Assembly (NCBI GenBank): GCA_029582165.1
Contig: CM055868.1
Coordinates: forward strand, 9,809,501 to 9,873,500
Length of the DNA stretch: 64,000 nucleotides
From: Portulaca oleracea
Taxonomy: Eukaryota > Streptophyta > Magnoliopsida > Caryophyllales > Portulacaceae
Direction of reading: 5' to 3'
Shown here piece after piece: positions 1 to 11,168 of this stretch. Numbering within the stretch: position 1 is the stretch's first letter; each line of letters opens with the position of its first letter. The position numbers and the translations under genes were made by a program. The notes under the pieces are model-generated. The model searched no databases. It saw only the letters and a program-made list of their open reading frames with translations, and had not been told where the DNA came from.

Positions 1-1419
1 TTCCACTCTGCTTTCTTCATCAAATTGATTTTTGGATTTCCAATGTTGAACTACTAACTAATTTTTGGTATCATTGGAATACCACACACACAAACAACCC
101 AAGCAATAAAAAATTTACAATCATTATATGGTATCATTGGAATACCTACTTCAATATTTTTTTTAAAAAAAAATTCATTAGTATTTTGTATTAAATTCAT
201 TGTAAATATATTAAGAATATTGCAAAATTCATCGATATATTCAAATGTGTCAAATTCTTTTAACAAAAATTTATCACATAAAAATTTGACGTATTTTAAG
301 TTTACCTGAAGGATTTAGATATGTTCCATAGTGATATATATCTGTCATGGTCAGACTCAAGGTCCTTGAGCATTCTGGCTAGATCTAAAGATGAAATTCA
401 GGACAAGGTCCTTGATATGGAAATTTTGCTCATTTCTAAGTACCAAGGTCAATTATGTTAATGCACTCAAAGTGGAAGTTCAAAGTTGATCAAGTTCATC
501 ATCATTGTCAATCAAGCTGGATTGGCTTAATTCAGTGTCAACTTTTGGTCATTGGAACCATTAAAGTCTAGTTAGGACTTGTTTTTAAGCTTAAATCTAG
601 GCTAAAGATGGGCTAAGAGCCTTAATGAAAAAGGGTCAAGGTCTAAATGGTGCGGGTTGGTTATTAATGATGTCTGAGGACCTTGGACATGGCAAGGGTA
701 GAGAGAATTGAGTGGAATTATACTCACTGCCAAGGTCTTTGACAGTAGCAACTAGCAAGGCTGAAACAAGGCCTGTCAAGTTGGTCATTTTGGGCACATT
801 TATATTACATTCTAGGACATTGGATATGTCAAGGAAATTATTAGAGGGTGTACAAAGGCAAGTGAAAAATAACCAGTACAACTTGGTCTTGATGTATATT
901 CGAACCCTTCCAACCATTAAGCTTTGGCTACTCTCCTGAAACTCAAGGAAGAAGCCTTGACCAAGTCCTCCTACCAAGATACTTTACTTATCTCCAAGTA
1001 TGAAGCTCACTTCTCCATCCTTTATCACGTCAATTTTTGGGGATATCCTAATGCATATTGGAGTCTCTAGGGTAAAATATCCTTGGCATGAATAACTGAG
1101 ATTATCTTAAGCTTATTTTTAAGTTTAAAGCTTAATTCTAAAGTCTAGGCATTTTATTCCAAGGAATTGTTGAGTATGGGAAACTAGCTATGAATGAGGG
1201 GCATTTCAGTCTTTCACTTGTTTTCGGGATTTCATTGTGTTGATTCCAGAACTAGGAGCTGTTGTTTGATGAAGAAAAGGGGGTGAAATTGCGCCTAAAA
1301 TGAAGAGAAATCACCAAATGCAATACTGACTAGATTGGTTTGATTTAGCTATAGGCCCCTACTTTAATGGTCTCCCCTCCTTTTCTAGTTGTTTTCCTTA
1401 ATTAAAAAGCTAAATATTA
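1..1419. other. Intergenic, no gene recognised
   Basis: No open reading frame here resembles a known protein, and no terminal repeats were found. The only visible structure is an 18-base sequence, TGGTATCATTGGAATACC, present twice in direct orientation at 66-83 and 129-146. The rest is AT-rich unique-looking sequence. Confidence 0.5.
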
Positions 1420-1793
1420 GGATTATTTAGTTTTAAAATCCCCAAATTTTGGTTTTGTTTATCAGAATATCCCAAATTTTATTTTTAACGTGAATAACCC
1501 AAACGTTAGGAGTTTGTATTTATTAGCATCCCATAATCGAATTAAGATCAATTAAAATCGGGTTTTTCTACAATGCAATGATTGTTTTTTGGCTTAGGCA
1601 TCCTTTCATTCTACAAAACACCCAAACAAATATTGTTACATCACAGAAAGACTCAAGTTTAATTGATGTTAATTTGGTGTTGGGCTGTTGCCAAATACGA
1701 CCCCCCAAAACTTGGGATATTCATATTAAAACTGAAGTTCGGGATATTCTGATAAACAAACCTCAAAGCTGGGGATTTTAAAACCTAATAACC
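1420..1793. mobile_element. Mutator-type MITE (374 bp)
   Basis: The two ends are long imperfect inverted repeats: the left end reads GGATTATTTAGTTTTAAAAT and the right end, reverse-complemented, reads GGTTATTAGGTTTTAAAATC. Both arms share the inner motif TTTGTTTATCAGAATATCCC. The element is flanked by a perfect 10-bp direct repeat CTAAATATTA at 1410-1419 and 1794-1803. TSDs of 9-10 bp and long terminal inverted repeats are typical of Mutator-like elements. There is no coding capacity, so it is non-autonomous. Confidence 0.85.
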
Positions 1794-2113
1794 CTAAATA
1801 TTATTATTTTTTCTGCTATTTTTAGGCGAGATTAAGGCTGGAAATACAAATGTAATTCTAGCCTTTGATCATCCTTTTATATGGGTCAATCTTTTATTCT
1901 ACCTTTTTACCTACGGTTTGTACTAGCCCGACAATTTCTGACCCGACCCGAACCCCCATAAATTTCTAGGTTTTGAGCGCGATTTTTTCAACTAAACCCG
2001 AAATACACCAAATCTGGAAATTAGCGGGCAAACCCAACCTGCCCATTTGACCCGAAATTTAATTTTTTAAGTTCAACTTTATTAAAATTTGTGACTTTTC
2101 ATTGAAAATTTTA

Positions 2114-2289
2114 GGGAAATTGAATTCTAATAATACAAACTTTTGGCCATATAAGACTAAATAATATGAACTTTTGATTTGGTGATAAATAATACGACTT
2201 TGACCCCATGTTGCTCCGAACAGTACGCCACCGAGTTAAGTTGAACTTAACTTGGGGCGGGATGACGTGGCTGCGGAGGGATGTCCCAG
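2114..2289. mobile_element. Left part of a Mutator-type MITE, interrupted
   Basis: The sequence from 2114 begins GGGAAATTGAATTCTAATAA and continues with an arm (aacttttggccatataa) closely matching the complete MITE at 13262-13424. The 3.6-kb solo LTR starts at 2290. I could not find the matching right terminal repeat after the LTR, so this copy is a fragment or its other end has diverged. Confidence 0.6.
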
Positions 2290-5200
2290 TGTAACACCCC
2301 CATAATATTTTCTTATTATAAACTTTGATTATAAGCATTAGTCATCATTGGGAAAATCTTTATGAGATTACCTATGAAAATTATGTGTATCAAGGAAACC
2401 CGGACCCAGGAAATAACATAAAAGACCGGTACTATATGACAAGGGTCAAATAAGGATACCTTTTAGTAATATTTATTCATACAACATGACAATTATGGCA
2501 AGATATAGATGCCTTTGTTGTTCAAAAATTATGAAGCACATAAATTTTGAAAAAGGAATTTTTGGGAATTTTATCTACCAAAGGAAATTGTATGTTTTTA
2601 GTTAGCAAAATTCTTTATAGTAATCCCCTAATGTGTTGTCACCTAAGGGAAAAAGAATACAAGAAAATTCAGCTCATTACCCATTAAAATGTTTAAAGGA
2701 AATGAGTTTTTGTTAGTAGAGTTGTAGGGGAGCATCTAGGAGTAGAATATCATTTAAAAACATAACTAAAACCACTCATCCTCACCACTACCCACAAGAT
2801 TGCATCCCACAATTTTAGTTTCTATGAGAATGCAACTTGCAAAGAGGGTCATCATTGCTCTACACTTAGCCCCCCTACTTTGGCTACTAATTCTTCACTA
2901 TATTTGCTTACTCATATACTCAAAATCCACTCAAATCTTCCTCATTCTCTCTCCACTCAGCCAAGCCCCTCCCTTCTAACTATTATAAAAACCCCTCATC
3001 CATCCCAAATCACTCCAAGAACATCACTATACCAAACACTCCCTTCAAACACAAAAAGATTTGCATTAAAATAGAAGAAAAGAGTTCAAATGAGGTTTTT
3101 GTTCTCAAGCATCCAAGGAATCTCTTCCATCCACTCTAGTCACTCTCAAAGGTGTCTTTTTTTTCAAAATTTTCAGCTTTCATGGTAGATTACATGAACA
3201 AGAACAAGAACAAGAGTTGCTCCAAAAACCGATAAATGGCTAAAAACGATTTAAAATGGCACCCTTTTTCGTTAAGTACAAATTTTATATTTTTACTCTT
3301 GTTTTAGGTGTTAAAATGGTTTCAAAATCTTGAAAAAAATGTTCATTAAAAGCCTCATGAGATTCAGCCACCATGGATGCTCATAAGATGAGTTTTTCTT
3401 GCTTAAACAACCAAGTTTTCGGGTTTTTCGAACTCAAAATAAAACCAAGATAAAATCATATTTTGGAAAAACTTTCAACATGAGAGTTGTAGGTTTAGAT
3501 GTCTAAAAATCTACTGAAATATTCATTTTGCAAAAAAAATATAAGGGCAGTGAGTTATAGAGCAAAAACCAGACCCTTTCCAGATTCGGGTATATTCTGA
3601 CATATGTTCGGTTTTTGTAAAAACTGTACAAATTGGTAACTATTAAAAATAAAATAAAAATATGGGGTTAAACTAGACTCATAAACGGAACTTTTCCAAT
3701 TTGAATGACCTTAAAAACTTTTTGTATAGAGGGAGAACGAAAATAAACAAAACCGGGCAAAAAACTGATTTTTCTGCCCCAAAACGATTTTTGCATCAAT
3801 TATGGAAATGGAAGGTTTAGAGCTGAGTTCTTCACGTTTTAGCTAGAAAACCACTAGTAAAAGAGTTATAAGACCAAAGAGTTAATTATTTGTTAAAAGT
3901 AGCTTTATTTGAATTTAAAAGTAAGTTGTCTTCTAATTACACCGTTGCTAGAACCCAAGCAAGAGCTAGAATCATTTCTTTGAAAATTCCAGCAGCTCGA
4001 AACAAAATAAAAGTGAATAAAATGAAAAGTTAATGAAAGCTTTTTATGTAGGATTATGGTTCTAATTGTAGTTAAATACTCTAATTTTCAGGATACCCAA
4101 AAACACCAAGGAAGTCAAGGTATGGAGATCTAGATTTTCAGCCTCAAATGGATGTGTGCTAAGTGCCTAAGAGAGGGCCATAAGGGCTGAAAATCAATAT
4201 ATTTATATAATGTTTATTTGGTTGATTACTTGCACTTGATGAGATTTATGTTTTTATGTATTCATGATGTATGTGAAGTATGATATTACAAGTTGATGAT
4301 AGTAACTTTTGCTACCAAGTCCATGATAAAGTATTCTATGAAATCAAGTAATATTATTCCATCTTTTATGTGACAATCTTGATGTTACCATGGTTATATG
4401 ACGAAGAGATATATGATTCTAAGTTTATGATACTACTTATAATGCAACTTTATAACACTTATGATTTAAGGTTATGATGTTACTTATGATGTTACTTTAT
4501 GATACTTATGATTTAAGTTTATGGTGCTACTTTATGATGCTACCACAAGATGTTAAGTTATTATGACAAATTTTATGGAGATACTTATGGTACTAACTAA
4601 CGATTAAAGTTATAATACATGTTCTATGTGTTCTTTGCATCATTTAGCATTTCATGCATTCATGGCATGTAGTAAGATGATCTTGAATCATCTTTAGTAA
4701 GTCCCCTTGGGTATATGGCTCTTTAAGTTCTACCGGGCAAGAGTGATGGTCTATAAGGCACACTCATTTTATTGTCCTTCTATGGTTCTCTTATGGTCCT
4801 TTTATGAGCTCTCTATGGATCTTCTATGATCCTTTTATGATCTTTCTATGGTTCTTATATCTATGGTTCCTCTATGGACATTCTATAGTTCTTTTATGAC
4901 TCTCCAAGTCCCATGAGCAGTATGACAAAGTATGATAAGTGGTACCACTAAGTCCCGTAGGCATCATGGTTTATGGTATGAGGATCCTCACTATGAAATC
5001 CCATAGGGGCGTCATGGACATCCAAGTGATTGGCCAAGCCGTTTTATGAGCATTAGGCATCTAGGTCATGGAGCATATGCACACAAGGATTATTATATTG
5101 TATATATGCATGTTTATGTATGTATATTAATGATTATGTATGTTTATGCATGTTTAGGCATGTATATGTATGTTCATGTACGATTATGTAAATATGTATA

Positions 5201-5876
5201 TAGTTAGGTATGTTATAATCTCTATACTTAGCTTCGGCTAATCCATGTTTATGCCCCCCTCTTAGTTACCAATCCTTCTAAGAATGCATAATGTTGGGAG
5301 ATCTTCAGAGGAAAAGGAGACATGGAGGCCAAGGGATGATGATGAGAACCAATTAAGTGCTTACTTCAAGAAGACATGAATAAAGATTCAAATTAATTAA
5401 GTACATGTAATTTCTATTTCTACTTTGACATGACTCTAGTTTAGTTTTCATTAATAAAGAACCTACATCTAAAGTGACTAATGAGAGAATACTACTTTCT
5501 CTCCCTTACTACAATTCAACTTAATAATGAACTAAGAGAGAAAGCTCAAGCTATGGGTTCATCTCCTTGGGAGTTATGTAGTGAGGACTACCCACCTTAC
5601 TCCCTAGGTGAGATAAGCCCCATTAGGCATAAGCTTAATCCATAATATGACCTTATTAAGAAATCTTTAAACATGATCATTACCAAGACACTTGATGATG
5701 TATGGGACTCTATGGACTCATTTGGATGTTATGGACATGCATGGACTATATGGACTATATGGACAATATGGACTCAAATGGACCATATGCACTCATGTTA
5801 CTAAACACACTAAATTGGTAACTAAGACAACATAACACATACTTTAATTTATAAAAAAAAAGGTACGGGCGTTACA
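2290..5876 (+). mobile_element. Solo LTR of a Ty3/gypsy-type retrotransposon (3587 bp)
   Basis: The element starts TGTAACACCCCC and ends GGGCGTTACA, so the termini are inverted TGTAAC/GTTACA as in LTRs. It is flanked by a perfect 5-bp duplication CCCAG (2285-2289 and 5877-5881). No second copy of the start, no primer-binding site and no coding region is seen inside, so it reads as one long LTR left by LTR-LTR recombination. Long LTRs opening TGTAACACCC occur in chromovirus (Tekay/Del-like) elements; that lineage call is an inference. Degenerate short tandem repeats fill 4380-4600 (TTATGATAC type), 4780-4920 (CTATGGTTC type), 5100-5210 (TGTATGTTTA type) and 5730-5790 (GGACTATAT type). A non-coding LARD-type element is the alternative. 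Confidence 0.85.
2984..2990 (+). promoter_or_regulatory. TATA box of the solo LTR
   Basis: A clean TATAAAA followed by a C-rich run lies about 695 bp into the LTR. A pyrimidine- and CA-rich leader follows (about 3010-3060), where transcription would be expected to start. It supports the + orientation of the LTR. Confidence 0.5.
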
Positions 5877-5881
5877 CCCAG

Positions 5882-6635
5882 TCAGCTTTATTTTGTCCAC
5901 ATCAGCTCTCTCTCTCTCTCTCTTCGTCATTCCCCCTTTCTTCTTTTCCAGATTTCCTTTCCCATTCAATCTCCCTCCCTCCCTCCCTCTTCTTCTTCTT
6001 CTTCTTCTTCTTCTTCTTCTTCTTCTTCTTCTTCTTCTTCTTCTCCTTCTTCAAGCATCATGAGTAATACTCCAAGCATAATACAGCTAAACTTCGGTAT
6101 AATGGGTTTACATTCAAGTTTCTTCAACATTTTTCCATTGATGATGAACAAATCCATCAGCAAAATCCAAGGCAAGGTTATATGTGTTCTGTGTATGGGG
6201 ACTTGGTACTTTTGCAAGAGAGAAGAATGTAGAGTACAAAGGACATAAACTACTACTAGCTTGGTCATAATGAGGTATTAGTTTGGTTAATTTTTACATG
6301 GTCTCATATCTTGATATTGTGGATCCCTACTGTAGCAGAAATGCTCCATCGCTACTACTAGCTAGCAGTAATCGTGATTTATAGATTAGCCATGTATAGA
6401 ACACATAAAATATGTGGTGAACAATTATATTGAAAAATATAAGCGTGATGGTCCAAATCTGACTGACACAAGAACTAGTAAAGGCAATGTACATGCATCA
6501 TTTGAAAGTTACAAAAGAACAACCAAAATAGATATGATCACATGTTGATAAGGAAAAAAAGGAATCCTACTTACAAACTCCTACACCAATGGTACAACTA
6601 GAATGCCTTTGAATACACTAAGCTCCTAGGGGATC
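5882..6635. other. Intergenic, with microsatellites
   Basis: This stretch holds a (CT)n run at about 5906-5924, a CTCC-rich run and then the (TTC)n microsatellite listed separately. Nothing else is recognisable. The first gag-protease retroelement begins at 6636. Confidence 0.5.
5989..6052. repeat. (TTC)n microsatellite
   Basis: About 20 near-perfect TTC units. Read in reverse they give a poly-glutamate frame, which is a repeat artefact and not a gene. Confidence 0.95.
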
Positions 6636-7594
6636 TGGAGCGTGGCGTGGTGGGAGAGATTGATGGACTAGCTTGAGAATCTTGAATCAACAATCAACAA
6701 AAGCTTGAAACCCCAAAAGGATTGGATATGACCTTGGATAAAGGAGATTACACCACCAAAGGCCTAACACCCCACCATGACCATCATAAAGGAAGAATCC
6801 ACCAAATGATCAATAAAGGAATGACTAGAAACCCCACCATTTAATTAATGGATAAAGTAATCTAGATTTTGAGAGAAGTTTAGGGAAACCCTAACCAATG
6901 CATAAGCATGTTCATAATTCATCAAAAACTTCTGGAAACACATAACAACTAGCTATTTATACTAATTCTAAAATTAAGTCAAAACAGCGAAGAAACGCGT
7001 CTTCCAGAACGTTGGCTCGGGCGAGCAAGGGCACGGCTCGGGCGAGCAGGCCTTCATCCGCCAAGCCGTCGCGGCGGAAGGTCGCATCGCGCAGATACCC
7101 GACAGAGCTTCGGCTCGGGCGAGCCATAAGATGGCTCGGGCGAGCAGGCCATCTGGATGGATGTTTGTGTGTACGATGAGGGTCGGGCAGATGCTCGGCT
7201 CGGGCGAGCAAAGGTCTTTGCCGCGAGCGGCGATCCATCCGATACGTGGTTGTGCCGCGATGAAAACCCGACAGAGCGCCGGGCGAGCAAGGAAAGGCTC
7301 GAGCGGCGAGGCTCCCGACGCCTACCACGCTTATTCTTGCCAAGGACTCGAACCTTTTAAAGGCCCGTAGGTCCCGATGTGGACTCGTAGCTCCACTCCC
7401 ATGGTCCGGGGTCCCATTTGAAGTGGATGCCACACCCGTTGCCGATCAAACCACACCTCCAGGGTCCCGGGTCCACCTTATAATGCACCTCACACCCGAC
7501 CTTGAAGTCATGTTTCTCTTGTTTTATGAAAGGGGTACGGGAAGGCTTGGAGACCATGGATTTTAGGGATCGGGACCCATCCCGATATGCTTCA
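6636..7594 (-). repeat. 3' LTR of the gag-protease element
   Basis: Length 959 bp. Apart from a GC-rich block at about 6990-7350, it matches the other LTR almost base for base by eye. A TATA box (TATAAATA on the minus strand) lies at 6954-6961. Confidence 0.92.
7015..7209. repeat. Array of GCTCGGGCGAGC hairpin motifs in U3 (left LTR)
   Basis: The 12-mer GCTCGGGCGAGC (5-bp stem GCTCG/CGAGC, 2-base loop) occurs exactly at 7015, 7036, 7113, 7134 and 7198. Two pairs have the same 21-bp spacing. On the element's strand the array lies upstream of the TATA box, in the promoter part of the LTR. Two further degraded copies follow near 7280-7310. Confidence 0.85.
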
Positions 7595-9624
7595 TACTCC
7601 CCTTCTTGAGAAAGAGTTGCCCTCAACTCTTGGGAGCTAAAACCGAAGCACTCTTCATCGATTGGCTCCATGAAGCTTCGAACTTCCCGAACGCCAAGAA
7701 CATTTGTGGTAGCCGTCAAACAAGCATCGAACCCCACAATGTACCCATCGTCCAAGTGTAAGAAGGTATAGGGTGGCTTGTTTTGTGAAGGTGAAGGGTT
7801 AAGGGACGGTAGGGGAAATTTATGTGGTGCTTGGGAACTCTCAATCTCACTAGGCTCGCTACGAGGTAAAGACAAAACAAGAGGGAGCTCATCCTCGCCA
7901 AGAGCACACTCATCCCGTGTTTCGCTCATCATGAGAAGGTTCCTCAACTCACTACCCATCCCGGCTTTTGCAGTTTCGGTTTCTCGCGGAGAAAGGGGAA
8001 GCAGTTTGATCCTCTTGCCTTTATGGGTGAATGTGTAAGTGTTGTTCAACCCACTGTGCACCGTTTTCTTGTCATATTGCCATGGACGACCCAATAAAAT
8101 GTGACAAGCGCTCATAGGGACAACATCACAAACAAGGGAATCATCGTAGTTAGATCCGAAAGAAAAATTCACTAAGACTTGCTTAGTTACCTTGACACCG
8201 TTGTGATTGTTGAGCCAATGGAGTGAATAGGGTTGAGGATGCGGCAATAGAGGCAAGCCAAGCTTCTCAACCATAGTGGTTGATGCGACGTTCGTGCAAC
8301 TCCCTCCATCGATGACAAGAGTGCACACTTTTTCACCTACGAAGCACCGCGTTTGGAACAACATTTCCCTTTGGGCCTTGTCGAGAGGAGTCTCATGGGT
8401 ATGCAAAACTCTCCTCACAACAAGTGCGTCTCCACGCACGGGGGGTAAGGGAATGGTATCCTCATCATCACTAGTATTCGCATCTTCAACCAATACTTCG
8501 GGTTCCTCTTGAGCCTTCCGAAGCTCATCTTCGATGTCGTGGACCTCTTGGAGTGTCAAAGTCCGACGGTTTGGGCAATCGGCTTGAAAATGGCCGTATC
8601 CATGACACTTAAAGCACTTCCGGCCTTCCGTTCGTTTAGGAGGTTCCGTTAGAGGCTCCGAAGCAAATCCCTTTCCTTTGTCAAGTCTTGGTACCGGCGT
8701 GGACTTGGGTGGCTCACTAGACTTTGGAGTGTTTGAATCCGGAGGAGGTCGGCTAGATGGTGAGTAGACGGGTCAAGACAAGGGTTTGGTGTTGGACCTT
8801 TCCATTCTTCTTCGCTCAACTCGGAGAGCCAAACTGCACAATTCATCCATAGAATAGTATGGTTGGACCTCAACCCGTTTAGCAATTGTGGAGTCCAAAC
8901 CATTCAAGAAACGCATCATGGTTTGATCTTCCGGCTCTTGAAGGCCACTCCTAATAAGAAGTTGTTTGAATTCCGAAATGTAATCACCGACGGATCGTTT
9001 TCCTTGGGTAAGAGCATACATTTTCCTCAAGACATCCTGCCGGTAGGTGTTCGGCAAGAAGCGGCGATTCATCACTTGTTTGAGTCGTGTCCAAGTAGAA
9101 ATCCTCGCCTTTCCTTCACGAACCCGTTGTACCTTCATATTCTCAAACCAAAGCGAAGCGGCCTTGGTGAGTTTCAAGCTCGCGATTTTATAAGCCTTTT
9201 CATCATCATACTCCTTAGTCTCGAAGATCCTATCCATCAATTGGATCCATTCGATGTAGTCATCCGGATCATTGGAACCATTGAACTCGGGGATGTCGAT
9301 CTTGATGTCTTGGAAGTCGTCACGAGGAAGTCGGTCGTGCACGTCTCGACGAATTCGACGTCGAGGGGAGCCTCTAGCATCGTCGCTCGACTCAAAGTTG
9401 GGAGGAGGACGGATAGGGCTTTGTGTACGCCTCGGACGTTCAACTCGTGGCGGAACTGGACGCTCTGGGGCGAGGTTATCCAACCGTGCCATGATGGCAT
9501 TAAGGGTTCGATTGATGGAGGAGAATTGTTCGTCATGAGTGGCAAGTCGATTCTCGAGGACCCGAAGTTGAGGGCTACCCCGGTGGCTTGTTTCCTCTCG
9601 ATCGGAATCATCGTGACCATCCAT
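7357..9624 (-). pseudogene. Gag-protease polyprotein of the TR-GAG-like element (one in-frame stop)
   Basis: The frame likely starts at the ATG ending at 9624 (MDGHDDSDREE); an alternative upstream ATG is at 9765. Gag contains the retrotransposon Gag core (DYIEWIQLMDRIFE, then LKQVMNRRFLP, then GDYISEFKQLL). A TGA stop at 8773-8775 interrupts the frame; the related second element has an arginine codon there. After the stop the same frame gives a CCHC knuckle, CFKCHGYGHFQADC, and a pepsin-like protease core VIDGGSCTNVAS with the later ILLGRPW. There is no polymerase. The frame runs on past the purine tract into the 3' LTR and stops at 7357. Gag packages the RNA and the protease processes Gag. 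Apart from the one stop the frame is intact. Confidence 0.88.
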
Positions 9625-9961
9625 ATCGAGGGAAAAGGTATGGGACGGATTGTGTTTGGGATATTTTGTGGAGTTTGGGGGTTTTCTTGTAGTTGGCTTG
9701 TGTTTGGGATAAGGGTTCTTTGTGTTTTTCTCACTTGGGCATTTTATCGAACACATTGTGTGCACAAATTTTCCAACTCTTCCTCAAAGCTCCATTATGC
9801 ATCAAAATCAACAAACACAATAGCAATAACAATTTCTCCAACACACTTGGAGTCACAAGGGTTGGGGAACACCAATATTTCAATCAAAATAGCAAAAATC
9901 CAACAATAGAGAACAATCTAACAAGAACAATGGAATACTCAAGCTAGGTGAATAACCTTGT

Positions 9962-9973
9962 GCTCTGATACCA
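9962..9973 (-). other. Primer-binding site (initiator-Met tRNA)
   Basis: On the minus strand the sequence just inside the 5' LTR reads TGGTATCAGAGC, the standard plant tRNA-iMet primer-binding site for LTR retrotransposons. It fixes the minus-strand orientation. Confidence 0.92.
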
Positions 9974-9975
9974 AA

Positions 9976-10954
9976 TGGAGCGTGGCGTGGTGGGAGAGAT
10001 TGATGGACTAGCTTGAGAATCTTGAATCAACAATCAACAAAAGCTTGAAACCCCAAAAGGATTGGATATGACCTTGGATAAAGGAGATTCCACCACCAAA
10101 GGCCTAACACCCCACCATGACCATCATAAAGGAAGAATCCACCAAATGATCAATAAAGGAATGACTAGAAACCCCACCATTTAATTAATGGATAAAGTAA
10201 TCTAGATTTTGAGAGAAGTTTAGGGAAACCCTAACCAATGCATAAGCATGTTCATAATTCATCAAAAACTTCTGGAAACACATAACAACTAGCTATTTAT
10301 ACTAATTCTAAAATTAAGTCAAAACAACGAAGAAACGGCGTCTTCCAGAACGTTGGCTCGGGCGAGCAAGGGCACGGCTCGGGCGAGCAGGCCTTCGTCC
10401 GCGCCATGGCCGTCGCAGGGCGGAAGGTCGCGTGCGCAGCATACCCGGAAAGTAGCTCGGCTCGGGCGAGCCATAAGATGGCTCGGGCGAGCAGGCCATC
10501 TGGATGGATGGTTGCGTGTACGACGAGGGTCGGGCAGATGCTCGGCTCGGGCGAGCAAAGGTCTTTGCGAGCGGCGATCCATCCGATACGTGGTTGTGCG
10601 CACGATGAAAACTCGACAGAGACGCTGCTCGGGCGAGCAAAGGAAAGGCTCGGGCGAGCAGGCTCCCTGACGCCCAGTTCACGCTTATTCTTGCCGAAGG
10701 ACTCCGAACCTTTTTAAAGGCCTGAAGTAGGTCCCGATGTGGACTCGTAGCTCCACTCCCATGGTCCGGGGTCCCATTTGAAGTGGATGCCACACCCGTT
10801 GCCGATCAAACCACACCTCTAGGGTCCCGGGTCCACCTTATAATGCACCTCACACCCGACCTTGAAGTCATATTTCTCTTGTTTTATGAAAGGGGTACGG
10901 GAAGGCTTGGAGACCATGGATTTTAGGGATCGGGACCCATCCCGATATGCTTCA
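9976..10954 (-). repeat. 5' LTR of the gag-protease element
   Basis: Length 979 bp, direct repeat of 6636-7594. TATA box (minus strand) at 10294-10301. The GC-rich U3 block at about 10340-10720 differs from the other LTR by many small indels, while the sequence on either side is nearly identical. Confidence 0.92.
10356..10659. repeat. Array of GCTCGGGCGAGC hairpin motifs in U3 (right LTR)
   Basis: Seven exact copies of the 12-mer start at 10356, 10377, 10460, 10481, 10545, 10627 and 10648. The first two pairs again have 21-bp spacing. The array lies upstream of the LTR TATA box on the element's strand. Confidence 0.85.
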
Positions 10955-11168
10955 GGATCCGAGCCGATAAGATGACGATCAAGTTTAGGCGTATGAGACC
11001 AAAGCCGAAAGTATTGTGAGGGAGTGTATCTATGAATCCATTGATAAAAGAATTTTATCGGAGTGGGCAATAAATATGAATTCAATGAAGATTTGCATTA
11101 AAAAAAATTATGGCAGTGACTAAAAAAGAGTATGACAAGTTATGATAGAGAGAGATAGTCTGTGGGTA

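Larger units (their letters stand above)
6636..10954 (-). mobile_element. Complete non-autonomous LTR retrotransposon with gag-protease only (TR-GAG-like, 4319 bp)
   Basis: Two direct LTRs bound the element: 9976-10954 (5' LTR on the minus strand) and 6636-7594 (3' LTR). On the minus strand each starts TGAAGC and ends GCTCCA. A perfect 5-bp TSD GGATC lies at 6631-6635 and 10955-10959. Next to the 5' LTR is a primer-binding site complementary to initiator-Met tRNA, and next to the 3' LTR a purine tract (minus strand AAGAAGGGGAGTA). The interior of about 2.4 kb encodes only Gag and an aspartic-protease-like domain. Reverse transcriptase, RNase H and integrase are absent, so it must be mobilised in trans. 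The intact TSD and very similar LTRs suggest a fairly recent insertion. Confidence 0.92.

Noticed and set aside
5966..6268. Open frame with a poly-glutamate tract
   Set aside because: It is a translation of the TTC microsatellite.
8863..9909. 348-aa plus-strand open frame
   Set aside because: It is the antisense shadow of the gag gene on the minus strand and resembles no protein.
9960..9975. Possible tRNA-Met gene piece
   Set aside because: Only the 3' primer-binding complement is present next to an LTR; no tRNA cloverleaf is there.
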